Assembly: GCA_029582155.1 (NCBI GenBank)
Contig: CM055897.1
Location: 90,088,836 to 90,152,835 of the forward strand
DNA: 64,000 nt
Direction of reading: 5' to 3'
Source of the DNA: Panopea generosa
Lineage: Eukaryota > Mollusca > Bivalvia > Adapedonta > Hiatellidae
Under the pieces are notes generated by a model, which did no database searches, was not told the origin of the DNA, and saw only the letters and a list, made by a program, of their open reading frames with translations. Positions within the stretch are counted from its first letter, which is position 1, and every line of letters begins with the position of its first letter. The position numbers and the translations under genes were made by a program. Shown piece by piece: positions 13,115 through 26,222 of the stretch.

Positions 13115-15620
13115 GTTTAATTGAGCATATAAAAATCGAGTCTTCATTGTGTTTTATGAACAAACAAATAATAGTTATAAATCACAGAAAATGCCAAACC
13201 AGATAGCATTTAACCGTATTTGAATTTCCAGACATAAATGTATTTAATGAAGATTTAAAGTAGTTTAATATGTCTCATGTTCGGCTCAAAACACACAAGC
13301 CAATCCATGCAATGCTGTCAGTATAAAGGAGATAAATGTGAATGGCTTTTTTATTCGATGTCTTTGATACTGGATCCTACTCATATATAGCTATTTGTTC
13401 ATGTATGTAGGTTGACACTACAGTCCACATGTGTTACGTGTAAAACCACTGTATATAAGATATGGATCAAAGCAGTTTTATTCAGATTGTATAGTGTCCT
13501 TGGTTCCAATTGTTGCTAGGCGCGCTCGCCATAGTCTGGTCTGTAGATTTGTGTCTGGTTCCCCCTTTATATTTATATTGATGCGGTACTCTGACTGACA
13601 ATGATGTTGTGTATTTTAGAAGGATTGCGGTGTATATTTTGTTGCTAAGGGTGTAAGACTTTTAAGTAGTAATGTATTCGAGTTGAACAGATAGCCATTG
13701 CAGAAAAAGGGGATGCTTACTCCGAAAAGTTCCTACAATTTTACAGCTCGTCACCAATGTCAGGATATTTAACAGTTGTCTTTATCATAAAGAGTATGGT
13801 AAAACGACAACGCAAGAGGTATTCCTATATAAAGTGTTTTGTCGAGAATTCACTAATTGGTTTTGTTTTAAAAATAGCTAAGCGAATAAGAAATTAAACT
13901 ATAAACTCATAATAAAGCAATTCATATTGTAATTATTTGTATCTACGCAAAAGTCCATTCTTGCTGTATTCAAAATATCATGTAGTGAAATACAAATAAA
14001 TGTATTCATTGAAATAAGGGTTGTTTCATGTAATAAACGCTATATGTTCTAAGAGAATAATTGCGACGCATGCAGACCTTTTCGACGTAAAGAATAAAAA
14101 TGTACTCGTAATGGAACGTTAGAGACATGTGAACTTAACTTATCCCTGGTGACTCTTTCCACTGAACATTTCCAGCCGGTAAATATAGGATCTTACGTGA
14201 GTGCTCATTAATTATTGAATTTATAAAACGAGGATAAAAGTATATTATGCGAGGCGCTGCCGATCGTTATCATTTTTGTCATCGAGTTTAATGAATTTAA
14301 TAATAAATTAGAACGAATATAAGATTTTTATTAACACAGGTACAATTGATTTTAAAGATCAGTTCTATAAAGAACGAGGATTGCCCAGCCATATTTGTTT
14401 TGTCATTGATCGTAACGTCTCTAAATAACGTCATTTTATTCTGAGAAATTTACGTCATATATTTATGCAGACAATCACAATTATACACAGAAATTCGCTG
14501 TCTTTCCTCTTAAAATCACTAATACTATAAGATTAAATTCATTTTTTCTGTTTTTTATGCATGTGTAAAGAATGTCGAATCACGCACAAATCAAATAAAA
14601 TCCGAAGGAATAATGACGTCATCAGTGTTTTACATAAATAATCGGCTGCATTTTTGATATTTCAACTATGTTTGATAATTAAACAACTAAGTCATATTCA
14701 GAAGTAAAGCAATGTACAGGTCATCATCTTTGATGTTTATTCTACGTAATTGCAGTGTTTAAATAGTATTTTTTATTCAATATTCTTGTTTAATACTTGA
14801 ATTTTATCTGCTTGTTAATATCAGTTTTGACGTTTCCCTCATTCTTTCCCACATATATCTTTGCGGGAAACAACACTTGGAGTGTCAGGAAAGGACGTTG
14901 TGGGAATTATGGGAACGTCTGGAGCGTGGGGAAATATATAAGGACTCCTTCAAAAATGTTTTGGGACTCCAAAATTTCATAAGCTTTAGAGTTAATATTT
15001 TCTTATATAACAAAAGTGTACGTTTTTGAAGTTAATAAATAATCTAGTTTAAAATAATATCTTTAATAGATCGACCCCAACATCCAAACCTTATAAGCAT
15101 TTCTTTCGTAAATAACAACTTAGTTTTTTTAGACATTAGGTTAAATTCATAGGATAACATTGAAACTTTAAATAGTTTAATAAGTTATTTAATGGTCACT
15201 GGTTATTAATAAAACAATAATAACAAGTCCTGGGATACATGAAAGAAGTGTTAATTAAAATCTAATGATTAAGTAACTTACAAAATCAAAGAGATATAAC
15301 TTCATTTCTGTTTAATTTGTCTTATATTCATTACCCTTCAACATTGTTTAGTTTACTCACACGGAGTCCATATTATTTAAATATTTACACGTTACCAAAC
15401 TCGATAGAGTTACAGAGCCAGCTCGACACAGTATGATCCATAATCAAACAAAATTTAAATTATAGTAGAAATGGGTTTAATTGTATTAACGTAATTACGT
15501 CATGATAACAACTTATCAACATTTGCCACAGTGTTAGTTAGCAATATATACATTCACCTTCATTTAAACTCAGTAAACATTACACATGGCACAGATTGAG
15601 ACATATCCTGAAAGGGCCAT
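13115..15620. other. non-coding, nothing recognised
   Basis: 2.5 kb of AT-rich sequence. The 61-residue ORF at 14797-14982 has no domain. Confidence 0.5.
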
Positions 15621-16645
15621 CTGGAAATAGGTATGGGGTATATAAAGGAATCATGCCCACGAGATATCGATAATATACTGGAAATAGGTATGGGGTATAT
15701 AGAGGAATCATGCCCACGAGATATCGATAATATACTGGAAATAGGTATGGGGTATATAGAGGAATCATGCCCACGAGATATCGATAATATACTGGAAATA
15801 GGTATGGGGTATATAGAGGAACAATGCCCACGAGATACTGATAATATACGGGAAATAGGTATGGGGTATATAGAGGAGTCATACCCACAAGCTACTGATA
15901 ATATACTTGAAATACGTATTGGGTATAAAGAAGAATCATGCCTACGAGCTACTGATAATATACTGGAAATAGGTATGGGGTATATAGAGGAATCATGCCC
16001 ACGAGCTACTGATAATATACATGAACTAGGTATGGGGTATATAGAGGAATCATGCCCACGAGCTACTGATAATATACTGGAAATAGGTATGGGGTATATA
16101 GAGGAATCATGCCCACGAGCTACTGATAATATATGGGAAATAGGCATGGGGTATATAGATGAATCATGCCCACGAGATACTGATAATATACTGTAAATAG
16201 GTATGGGTATATAGAGGAATCATGCCCACGAGATATCGATAATATACGGGAAATAGGTATGGGGTATATAGAGGAATCATACCCACGAGATATCGATAAT
16301 ATACGGGAAATAGGTATGGGGTATATAGAGGAATCATACCCACGAGATATCGATAATATACTTGAAATAGGTATGGGGTATATAGAGGAATCATACCCAC
16401 GAGATATCGATAATATACTTGAAATAGGTATGGGGTATATAGAGGAATCATGCCCACGAGATACTGAAAATATACTTGAAATAGGTATGGGGTATATAGA
16501 GGAATCATGCCTACGAGCTACTGATAATATACTGGAAATAGGTATGGGGTATATAGAGGAATCATGCACACGAGCTACTGATAATATATGGGAAATAAGC
16601 ATGGGGTATATAGATGAATCATGCCCACGAGATACTGATAATATA

Positions 16646-19167
16646 CTGTAAATAGGTACGGGGTATATAGAGGAATCATGCCCACGAGATATCGATAATA
16701 TACGGGAAATAGGTATGGGGTATATAGAGGAATCATACCCACGAGATATCGATAATATACGGGAAATAGGTATGGGGTATATAGAGGAATCATACCCACG
16801 AGATATCGATAATATACTTGAAATAGGTATGGGGTATATAGAGGAATCATACCCACGAGATATCGATAATATACTTGAAATAGGTATGGGGTATATAGAG
16901 GAATCATGCCCACGAGATACTGATAATATACTGTAAATAGGTACGGGGTATATAGAGGAATCATGCCCACGAGATATCGATAATATACGGGAAATAGGTA
17001 TGGGGTATAATGAGGAATATTACCCACCAGATATCGATAATATACTGTAAATAGGTATGGGGTATATAGAGGAACCATGCCCACGAGATATCGATAATAT
17101 ACTTGAAATAGGTAAGGGGTATATAGAGGAATCATGCCCACGAGATACTGATAATATACGGGAAATAGGTATGGGGTATATAAAGGAATCATGCCTACGA
17201 GCTACTGATAATATACTTGAAATAGGTATGGGGTATATAGAAGAATCATGCCAACGAGATACTGATAATATACTGTAAATAGGTATGGGGTATATAGAGG
17301 AATTATGCCCACGAGATACTGATAATATACTGTAAATAGGTATGGAGTATATAGAGGAATCATGCCCACGAGATATCGATAATATACTTGAAATAGGTAT
17401 AGGATATATAGAGGAATCATGCCCACGAGATATCGATAATATACGGGAAATAGGTATGGGGTATATAGAAGAATCATGCCCACGAGATATCGATAATATA
17501 CGGGAAATAGGTATGGGGTATATAGAGCAATCATAACCACGAGATATCGATAATATACGGGAAATAGGTATGGGGTATATAGAGGAATCATGCCCACGAG
17601 ATACCAATAATATACTGTAAATAGGTATGGGGTATATAGAGGAATCATGCCCTCGAGCTACTGATAATATACGGGAAATAGGTATGGGGTATATAGAGGA
17701 ATCATGCCCACGAGCTACTGATAATATACGGGAAATAGGTATGGGATATATAGAGGAATCATGCCCACGAGCTTCTGATAATATACGGGAAATAGGTATG
17801 GGGTAGATAGAGGAATCATGCCCACGAGATACTGATAATATACTGGAAATAGGTATGGGGTATATAGAGGAACCATGCCCACGAGCTACTGATAATATAC
17901 GGGAAATAAGTATGGGGTATATAGAGGAATGGGGTATATTGAGGAACCATGACCACGAGATACTGATAATATACGGGAAATCGGTATGGGGTATATAGAG
18001 GAACCATGCCCACGATATATCGATAATATACTGGAAATAGGTTTGGGGTATATAGAGGAATCATGCCCACGAGATACTGATAATATACTGTAAATAGGTA
18101 CGGGGTATATAGAGGAATCATGCCCACGAGATATCGATAATATACGGGAAATAGGTATGGGGTATATAGAGGAATCATACCCACGAGATATCGATAATAT
18201 ACGGGAAATAGGTATGGGGTATATAGAGGAATCATACCCACGAGATATCGATAATATACTTGAAATAGGTATGGGGTATATAGAGGAATCATACCCACGA
18301 GATATCGATAATATACTTGAAATAGGTATGGGGTATATAGAGGAATCATGCCCACGAGATACTGATAATATACTGTAAATAGGTATGGGGTATATAGAGG
18401 AATCATGCCCACGAGATATCGATAATATACGGGAAATAGGTATGGGGTATAAAGAGGAATCATACCCACCAGATATCGATAATATACTGTAAATAGGTAT
18501 GGGGTATATAGAGGAACCATGCCCACGAGATATCGATAATATACTTGAAATAGGTAAGGGGTATATAGAGGAATCATGCCCACGAGATACTGATAATATA
18601 CGGGAAATAGGTATGGGGTATATAAAGGAATCATGCCTACGAGCTACTGATAATATACTTGAAACAGGTATGGGGTATATAGAAGAATCATGCCAACGAG
18701 ATACTGATAATATACTGTAAATAGGTATGGGGTATATAGAGGAATTATGCCCACGAGATACTGATAATATACTGTAAATAGGTATGGAGTATATAGAGGA
18801 ATCATGCCCACGAGATATCGATAGTATACTTGAAATAGGTATAGGATATATAGAGGAATCATGCCCACGAGATATCGATAATATACGGGAAATAGGTATG
18901 GGGTATATAGAAGAATCATGCCCACGAGATATCGATAATATACGGGAAATAGGTATGGGGTATATAGAGCAATCATAACCACGAGATATCGATAATATAC
19001 GGGAAATAGGTATGGGGTATATAGAGGAATCATGCCCACGAGATACCAATAATATACTGTAAATAGGTATGGGGTATATAGAGGAATCATGCCCTCGAGC
19101 TACTGATAATATACGGGAAATAGGTATGGGGTATATAGAGGAATCATGCCCACGAGCTACTGATAAT
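16646..19167. repeat. block duplication within the 57-bp array (offset 1442)
   Basis: Sequence from about 16646 to 17725 recurs at about 18088-19167 with a constant offset of 1442 bases. It includes idiosyncratic units such as the one with ctgtaaataggtacgg, the taaccacg unit and the gccctcgagctactg unit. Only a few differences were seen (for example in the units near 17010 and 18450). The offset is not an exact multiple of 57, so the junction units are irregular. Confidence 0.85.
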
Positions 19168-20305
19168 ATACGGGGAAAAGGTATGGGGTATATAGAGGAA
19201 TCATGCCCACGACCTACTGATAAAATACGGGAAATAAGTAAGGGGTTTATAGAGGAATCATCCCACGAGATACTGATAATATTCGGGAAATAGGTATGGG
19301 GTATATAGAGGAACCATACCCACGAGATATCGATAATATACGGGAAATAGGTATGGGGTATATAGAGGAACCATGCCAACGAGCTACTGACAATATACGG
19401 GAAATAGGTATGGGGAATATAGAGGAATCATGCCCACAAGCTACAGATAATATACGGGAAATAGGTATGGGGTATATAGGGGAGTCATGCCCACGAGCGT
19501 CTGATGATATACGGGAAATAGGTATGGGGTATATAGAGGAATCACGCCTACGAGATACCGATGGTATACTGGAAATAGGTATGGGGTATATAGAGGAATC
19601 ATGCCCACGAGATACTGATAATATACGGGAAATAGGTATGGGGTATATAGAGGAATCATGCCCGAGAGCTACTGATAATATACGGGAAATAAGTATGGGG
19701 TATATAGAGCAATCATGCCCACGAGATACTGATAACATACTGGAAATTGGTATGGGTAATATAGAGCAATCATGCCCACGAGCTACTGATAACATACTGT
19801 AAATAGGTATAGGGTATATAGAGCAATCATGCCCGCGAGCTACTGATAACATACTGTAAATAGGTATGGGTTATATAGAGGAATCATGCCCACAAGCTAC
19901 TGATAATATACGGGAAATAGGTATGGGTTATATAGAGGAATCATGCCCACGAGCTACTGATAATATACGGGAAATAGGTATGGGATATATAGAGGAATCA
20001 TGCCCACGAGCTTCTGATAATATACGGGAAATAGGTATGGGGTAGATAGAGGAATCATGCCCACGAGATACTGATAATATACTTGAAATAGGTATGGGGT
20101 ATATAGAGGAACCATGCCCACGAGCTACTGATACTATACGGGAAATAAGTATGGGGTATATAGAGGAATGGGGTATATTGAGGAACCATGACCACGAGAT
20201 ACTGATAATATACGGGAAATCGGTATGGGGTATATAGAGGAACCATGCCCACGATATATCGATAATATACTGGAAATAGGTTTGGGGTATATAGAGGAAT
20301 CATGC
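17690..20305. repeat. second block duplication within the array (offset 2239)
   Basis: The block at about 17690-18066 recurs at about 19930-20305. It includes a unit with an inserted partial copy (gaggaatggggtatattgag) and a cacgatatatcg variant. The offset of 2239 is the same at both ends of the block, so this is one copying event. It is distinct from the 1442-base duplication and adjoins it. Confidence 0.82.
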
Positions 20306-21204
20306 CCACGAGATACTGATACTATACTTGAAATAGGTATGGGGTATGTAGAGGAATCATGCCCGCGAGCTACTGATAATATACTGTTAATAGGTAAATA
20401 GGTATAGGGTTTATAGAGGAACCATGCCCAAGACATACCGATAATATACTGGAAATAGGTATGGGGTATATAGAGGAATCATGCCCACGAGATACTGATA
20501 ATAAAATGGAAATAGGTTTTGGGTATATAGAGGAATCATGCCCACGAGATACTGATAATATACTTGAAATAGGTATGGGGTATGTATCTAGGAATCATGC
20601 CCGCGAGCTACTGATAATATACTGTTAATAGGTTAATAAGTATGGGGTATATAGAGGAACCATACCCAAGAGATACCGATAATATACTGGAAAAAGGTAT
20701 GGGGTATATAGAGTAATGATGCCCACGACATACCGATAATATACTGTAAATAGGTATGGGGTATATAGAGGAATAATGCCAACGAGATACTGATAATATA
20801 CTGTAAATAGGTATGGGGTATATAGAGGAATAATGCCCACGAGATACTGATAATATACTGTAAATAGGTATGGGGTATATAGAGGAATCATGCCCACGAG
20901 ATACCGATAATATACTGTAAATAGATATGGGGTATATTGAGGAACCATGCCCACGAGATGTCGATAATATACTGGAAATAGGTATGGGTATATAGAGAAA
21001 CCATGCCCACGAGATACCGATAATATACTGGAAATATGTATGGGGTATATAGATGAACCATTCCCACGAGATACCGATAATATACTGGAAATAGGTATGG
21101 GGTATATAGATGAACCATGCCCACGAGATACCGATTATATACTGGAAATAGGTTTGGGGTATATTGAGGAACCATGTCCACGAGATATCGATAATATATT
21201 GGAA

Positions 21205-21610
21205 ATAGGTTTGGGGTATATAAAGGAATCATGCCCAAAAAGATACTGATGATATACTGGAAATAGGTTGGGGTATATAGAGGAAACATGCCCACGAGAT
21301 ATCGATAATATACTGGAAATAGGTATGTGGTATATAAAGGAATCATGCCCAAAAAGATACTGATGATATACTGGAAATAGGTTTGGGGTATATAGAGGAA
21401 TCATGCCCACGAGATATCGATAATATACTGGAAATAGGTATGGGGTGTATAAAGGAATCATGCCCAAAAAGATACTGATGATATACTGGAAATAGGTTTG
21501 GGGTATATAGAGGAATCATGCCCACGAGATATCGATAATATACTGGAAATAGGTATGGGGTATATAAAGGAATCATGCCCCAAAAGATACTGATGATATA
21601 CTGAAAATAG
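21205..21610. repeat. dimeric higher-order repeat in the array
   Basis: Units carrying aaaaagatactgatgatata alternate with ordinary cacgagatatcg units, giving a dimer of roughly 115 bp repeated about four times. It is the clearest regular higher-order structure in the large array. Confidence 0.75.
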
Positions 21611-22439
21611 GTATGGGGTATATAGAGGAATCATGCCCACGAGATATCGATAATATACTGGAAATAGGTATGGGGTATATAGAAGAATCATGCCCACGAG
21701 ATATCGATAATATACTGGAAATAGGTATGGGGTATATAGAGGAATCATGCCCAGGAGATATCGATAATATACTGGAAATAGGTATGGGGTATATAGAGGA
21801 ATCATGCCCACGAGATATCGATAATATACTGGAAATAGATATGGGGTATATAGAGGAATCATGCCCACGAGATACCAATAATATACTGGAAATAGGTTTG
21901 GGGTATATTTAGAAACCATGTCAATGAGATATCGATAATATACTAGACATAGGTATGGGGTATATTGAGGAATCATGCCCACGAGATACCGATAATATAC
22001 TGGAAATAGGTTTGGGTTATATTGAGGAACCATGCCAACGAGATACTGATAATATACTGTAAATAGGTTATGGGTTTATTGAGGAACCATGCCCACGAGA
22101 TATCGATAATATACTGAAAATAGGTATGGGGTATATAGAGGAACCATGCCCACGAGATATCGATAATATACTGGAAATAGGTGTAGGGTATATTGAGATA
22201 TCGATTATATATCTTTTCAAAGTAATAATAGCTTAATACAGTTATTCAGTGTAACTATATTAGTAATATCAACTTCTATACGATATAATCAATATGCACG
22301 ACACATTCAGGATTTCATTACATGTGGACATGATATAATAACAAATGTTTTATTTCCCAATTTGCACATTTATTATTGCTTTTTCTATTCACAAAAGAAC
22401 ACTTGATGATTAGTTGAGTATACTTTCGTACCATATATC

Positions 22440-22748
22440 AGGGCCGTAGCAAAAGTTTAATTTTACAAGAGGCACAATCCCAACTTTGTTAGGGGTGTTC
22501 GGAGGCGTGCTCCAACAAAAGAATATTTAGCTCCTGGCATGCATTTTCTGCATTTTTCTGATATTTCAGAGACATTTTGAGCTGTTCAAATCTATAACAC
22601 AAACTGCATTTTATATTGACAATTACCAATGTTTTACACTATCATCTTAAATACACATCGGTAGCTTTTCAGGCCCGACATAACAGTACACGTATCAACT
22701 CTTAGTAATAGACTGTAAAACAAGTATTTGCTGGGTATTATGTATGAT
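22440..22748. mobile_element. dispersed element, copy 1 (inverted relative to the 59-kb copy)
   Basis: About 190 bases ending near 22748 (gctgttcaaatctataacac, then aaactgcattttat, then caactcttagtaata, then caagtatttgctgggta) match the reverse complement of about 58960-59150 almost throughout. The left part contains gggccgtagcaaaag and ggggtgttcggaggcgtgct, a GC-rich motif that I associate with ends of invertebrate DNA transposons. That part was not found in the other copy. No coding sequence is visible, so this is probably non-autonomous; the family is not identified. Confidence 0.6.
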
Positions 22749-22900
22749 ACGTTCAAACTGATAATATTATATGTGAAGGTATGTCAAAGTTTTGCAAGAG
22801 TAATTCATATCTTTGGGATACCTTTATTCTTTATTCAAAAACCAACAAACATTTGAACCTCCACAAATTCAACAGAGGCAAGTACCTCCGTTTGCCTCGA

Positions 22901-23632
22901 TGTGGCTACGGCCCTGTATATTATCGCAACACGGACAACGATATCGTGATATTCCACAGCCCACCACTTTGTACTTTGGTCCTTTCTTCTGTATCAAATA
23001 GTTGTAAATATGTAGTATAATACATTGTGGCTACGGCCCTGTATATTATCGCAACACGGACAACGATATCGTGATATTCCGCAGCCCACCACTTTGTACT
23101 TTGGTCCTTTCTTCTGTATCAAATAGTTGTAAATATGTAGTATAATACATTGTGGCTACGGCCCTGTATATTATCGCAACACGGACAACGATATCGTGAT
23201 ATTCCACAGCCCACCACTTTGTACTTTGGTCCTTTCTTCTGTATACAATAGTTGTAAATATGTATCATGATACATTGTTGCTACGGCCCTGTATATTATC
23301 GCAACACGGACATCGATATCGTGATATTCCGCAGCCCACCACTTTGTACTTTGGTCCTTTCTTCTGTATACAATAGTTGTAAATATGTATCATGATACAT
23401 TGTTGCTACGGCCCTGTATATTATCGCAACACGGACATCGATATCGTGATATTCCGCAGCCCACCACTTTGTACTTTGGTCCTTTCTTCTGTATACAATA
23501 GTTGTAAATATGTATCATGATACATTGTTGCTACGGCCCTGTATATCATCGCAACACGGACATCGATATCGTGATATTCCGCAGCCCACCACTTTGTACT
23601 TTGGTCCTTTCTTCTGTATGTATTATAATACA
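22901..23632. repeat. 125-bp satellite-like repeat, about 6 copies
   Basis: Copies begin at 22901, 23026, 23151, 23276, 23401 and 23526, exactly 125 bases apart. Units contain ctacggccctgtatattatc, gcaacacggacatcgatatc, cgtgatattccgcagccc and ctttggtcctttcttctgta. Two subfamilies are visible: the first three copies carry tgtggctac, the last three tgttgctac with catgatac. The last copy is truncated. ORFs at 22781-23020 and 23421-23633 run through the repeat and are not credible genes. Confidence 0.95.
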
Positions 23633-24147
23633 TTGTTATGTAAGCTGTATATTAAGATTTGTCTAAAACAATCCTCAATATAGTCAGCCCATATGTACTC
23701 ACTGGGCCCTTAATGTCATCAGGATATCTATTTAAATATGCCAAAATAGTAAACTGAAAAGTTATTTTCTCACTAAGACTACGTGCCCTGAGTAGAATAA
23801 AATAGATTTCCCGCTTATCATGGCAACGTATTTTGTTACATAGCAAATAAGTCGCGAGATTTAATTTAAATTGCGATTTGATTCGTCATATATATTGCAT
23901 GTTGTTAAAGGTTCCAGATTGTACGTGTTTTGTGTATAAATGATAATGATAATGTGTGTATTATTTTTCAGACATTAATAGCAAAATTTTCTGATATATT
24001 GCCTTCAAAATTTAAATGTCATTTTTAAGCAATAAGCAGATTTACGTCGTGTGTTCATTCTGACGGGAGACATCTCATGTGATTTAATACGAGTATTATT
24101 ATTCTACATGATTTCTTTACATTCGTACGTATGTCACATTTTCATCT
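23633..24147. other. non-coding, nothing recognised
   Basis: AT-rich spacer between two arrays. Confidence 0.5.
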
Positions 24148-25828
24148 CAATTTTACACCTAGTGTGCAGGAGATCTTACAGTCTCAATTTTACACCTAGT
24201 GTGACAGGATATTTTACAGTCTCAATTTTACACCTAGTGTGACAAGTCTCAATTTTACACCTAGTGTGACAGGTCTCAATGTTACACCTAGTGTGACAGG
24301 AGATTTTACAGTCTGAATTTTACACCAAGTGTGACAGGAGACCGTACAGTCTCAATTTTACACTTAGTGTGACAGGAGAATTTACAGTCTCAATTTAACA
24401 CCTAGTGTGACAGGAGATCTTACAGTCTCAATTTTATACTTAGTGTGGCAGGTCTCAATTTTACAACAAGTGCGACAGGAGATCTTACAGTCTCAATTTT
24501 ACACCTATTGTAGCAGGTCTCAATTTTACACCTAGTGCAACTGGAGATCTTACAGTCTCAATTTTACACCAAGTGTGGCAGGTTTCAATTTTACTTCTAG
24601 TGAGATAGGAGATCTTACAGTCTCAATTTTACACCAAGTGCGACAGAAGACTTTACAGTCTCAAATTTACACCTAGTGTGGCAGGTCTCAATTTTACACC
24701 TAGTGTGACAGGAGACCTTACAGTTTCAATTTTACACCTAGTGTGACAGGTGATTTTCAGTCTCAATTTTACACCTAGAGTGGCAGATCTCAATTTTACA
24801 CATAGTGTGACAGGAGACCTTACATTTTCAAGTTGACACCTATTGTGACAGGAGATTTTACAGTTTCAATTTTACACCTAGTGTGACAAGGAGATCTCAC
24901 AGTCTCAAGTTTACACCAAGTGTGACAGGATACCTTACAGTCTCAATTTTACACCTAGTGTGACAGGATACCTTACAGTCTCAATTTTACACCAAGTGTG
25001 GCAGATCTAAATTTTACACCAAGTGTGACAGGAGATCTTACATTGTCAATTTTACACCTAGTGTGACAGGAGACCTTACAGTTTCAATTTAACACCTAGT
25101 GTGACAGGAGACCTTATAGTCTCAATTTAACACCTAGAGTGGCAGATCTCAATTTTACACCAAGTGCAACTGGAGATCTTACAGTCTCAATTTTACACCA
25201 AGTGTGACAGGAGATCTTACAGTTTCAATTTAACACCTAGTGTGACAGGAGACCTTATAGTCTCAATTTAACACCTAGTGTGACAGGAGACCTTACAGTT
25301 TCAAGTTGACACCTATTGTGACAGGAGATTTTACAGTCTCAATTTTACACCTAGTGTGACAAGGAGATCTTACAGTCTCAAGTTTACACCAAGTGTGACA
25401 GGATACCTTACAGTCTCAATTTTACACCTAGTGTGACAGGATACCTTACAGTCTCAATTTTACACCAAGTGTGGCAGATCTCAATTTTACACCAAGTGTG
25501 ACAGGAGATCTTACATTGTCAATTTTACACCTAGTGTGACAGGAGACCTTACAGTTTCAATTTAACACCTAGTGTGACAGGAGACCTTATAGTCTCAATT
25601 TAACACCTAGTGTGACAGGAGACCTTAAAGTCTCAATTTTACACCTAGTGTGACAGGAGACCTTAGAGTTTCAATTTTACACCTAGTGTGACAGGAGACC
25701 TTACAGTCTCAATTTTACACCTAGTGTGACAGGAGACCTTACAGTTTCAATTTTACATCTAGTATGACAAGAGACCAAAGAGTCTCAATTTTACACCAAG
25801 TGTGACAGGAGACCTTACAGTCTCAATT
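24148..25828. repeat. minisatellite with 38-bp and 27-bp unit forms
   Basis: The full unit is 38 bp and contains tctcaattttacacctagtg, tgacaggaga and ccttacag. A short form lacks the last 11 bases (agaccttacag), so units are about 38 or 27 bp. Variants include cctagt/ccaagt and gtgtgaca/gtgtggca. A block near 24827-25100 recurs near 25298-25570 (offset about 471), recognised by the tcaagttgacacctattgtg unit. The array runs directly into the 64-bp array. Confidence 0.93.
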
Positions 25829-26222
25829 TGTCGTGATATTGGGGGCTGTACCACAGTGTTGCAACGCTCAAAGCAATGTCTCACGCAAACACGGTCGTGA
25901 TATTGGGGGCTGTACCACAGTGTTGCAACGCTTAAAACAATGTCTCATGCAAACACGGTCGTGATATTGGCGGCTGTACCACAGTGTTGCAACGCTCAAA
26001 ACAATGTCTCACGCAAACACGGTCGTGATATTGGCGGCTGTACCACAGAGTTGCAACGCTCAAAACAATGTCTCACGCAAACACGGTCGTGATATTGGGG
26101 GCTATACCACAGTGTTGCAACGCTTAAAACAATGTCTCACGTAAACACGGTCGTGATATTGGGGGCTGTACCACAGTGTTGCAATGCTTAAAACAATGTC
26201 TCACGCAAACACGGTCGTGATA
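25829..26222. repeat. 64-bp minisatellite related to a SINE tail, 6 copies
   Basis: The unit is 64 bp and contains gtcgtgatattgggggctgt, accacagtgttgcaacgct, aaaacaatgtctcacgcaa and acacg. Along most of its length it aligns with the 3' part of the SINE at 28388-28550 (accataattgtgtcagcgct, tagaacaatttctcaagtag, acaccgtcgtgatat). This suggests the array expanded from such a tail. It abuts the previous array without a spacer. Confidence 0.93.

Larger units (their letters stand above)
15621..22210. repeat. large 57-bp minisatellite, about 115 copies
   Basis: The unit is 57 bp and contains ggaaataggtatggggtata, tagaggaatcatgcccacg and aga(tatc/tact/gctact)gataatatac, then ctg, ctt or cgg. Variants combine in many ways (atacc/atatc/atact; ctgtaaat/ctggaaat/cgggaaat). 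A few units carry insertions (near 17925 and 20164) or deletions. Larger blocks are duplicated inside the array and listed separately. Period 57 gives 19-residue open frames on both strands, up to 497 residues on the minus strand. They are interrupted wherever a unit carries ctgtaa (plus strand) or an indel, and I do not regard them as genes. Confidence 0.97.

Noticed and set aside
17886-19379. A 497-residue minus-strand open frame, the second longest in the window
   Set aside because: It is the 57-bp array read in a stop-free frame. Comparable frames occur on the other strand and in other registers, and it begins and ends at array irregularities.
15621-26222. CRISPR-like arrays
   Set aside because: Units are contiguous without unique spacers, and the sequence is eukaryotic with SINEs and LINEs.
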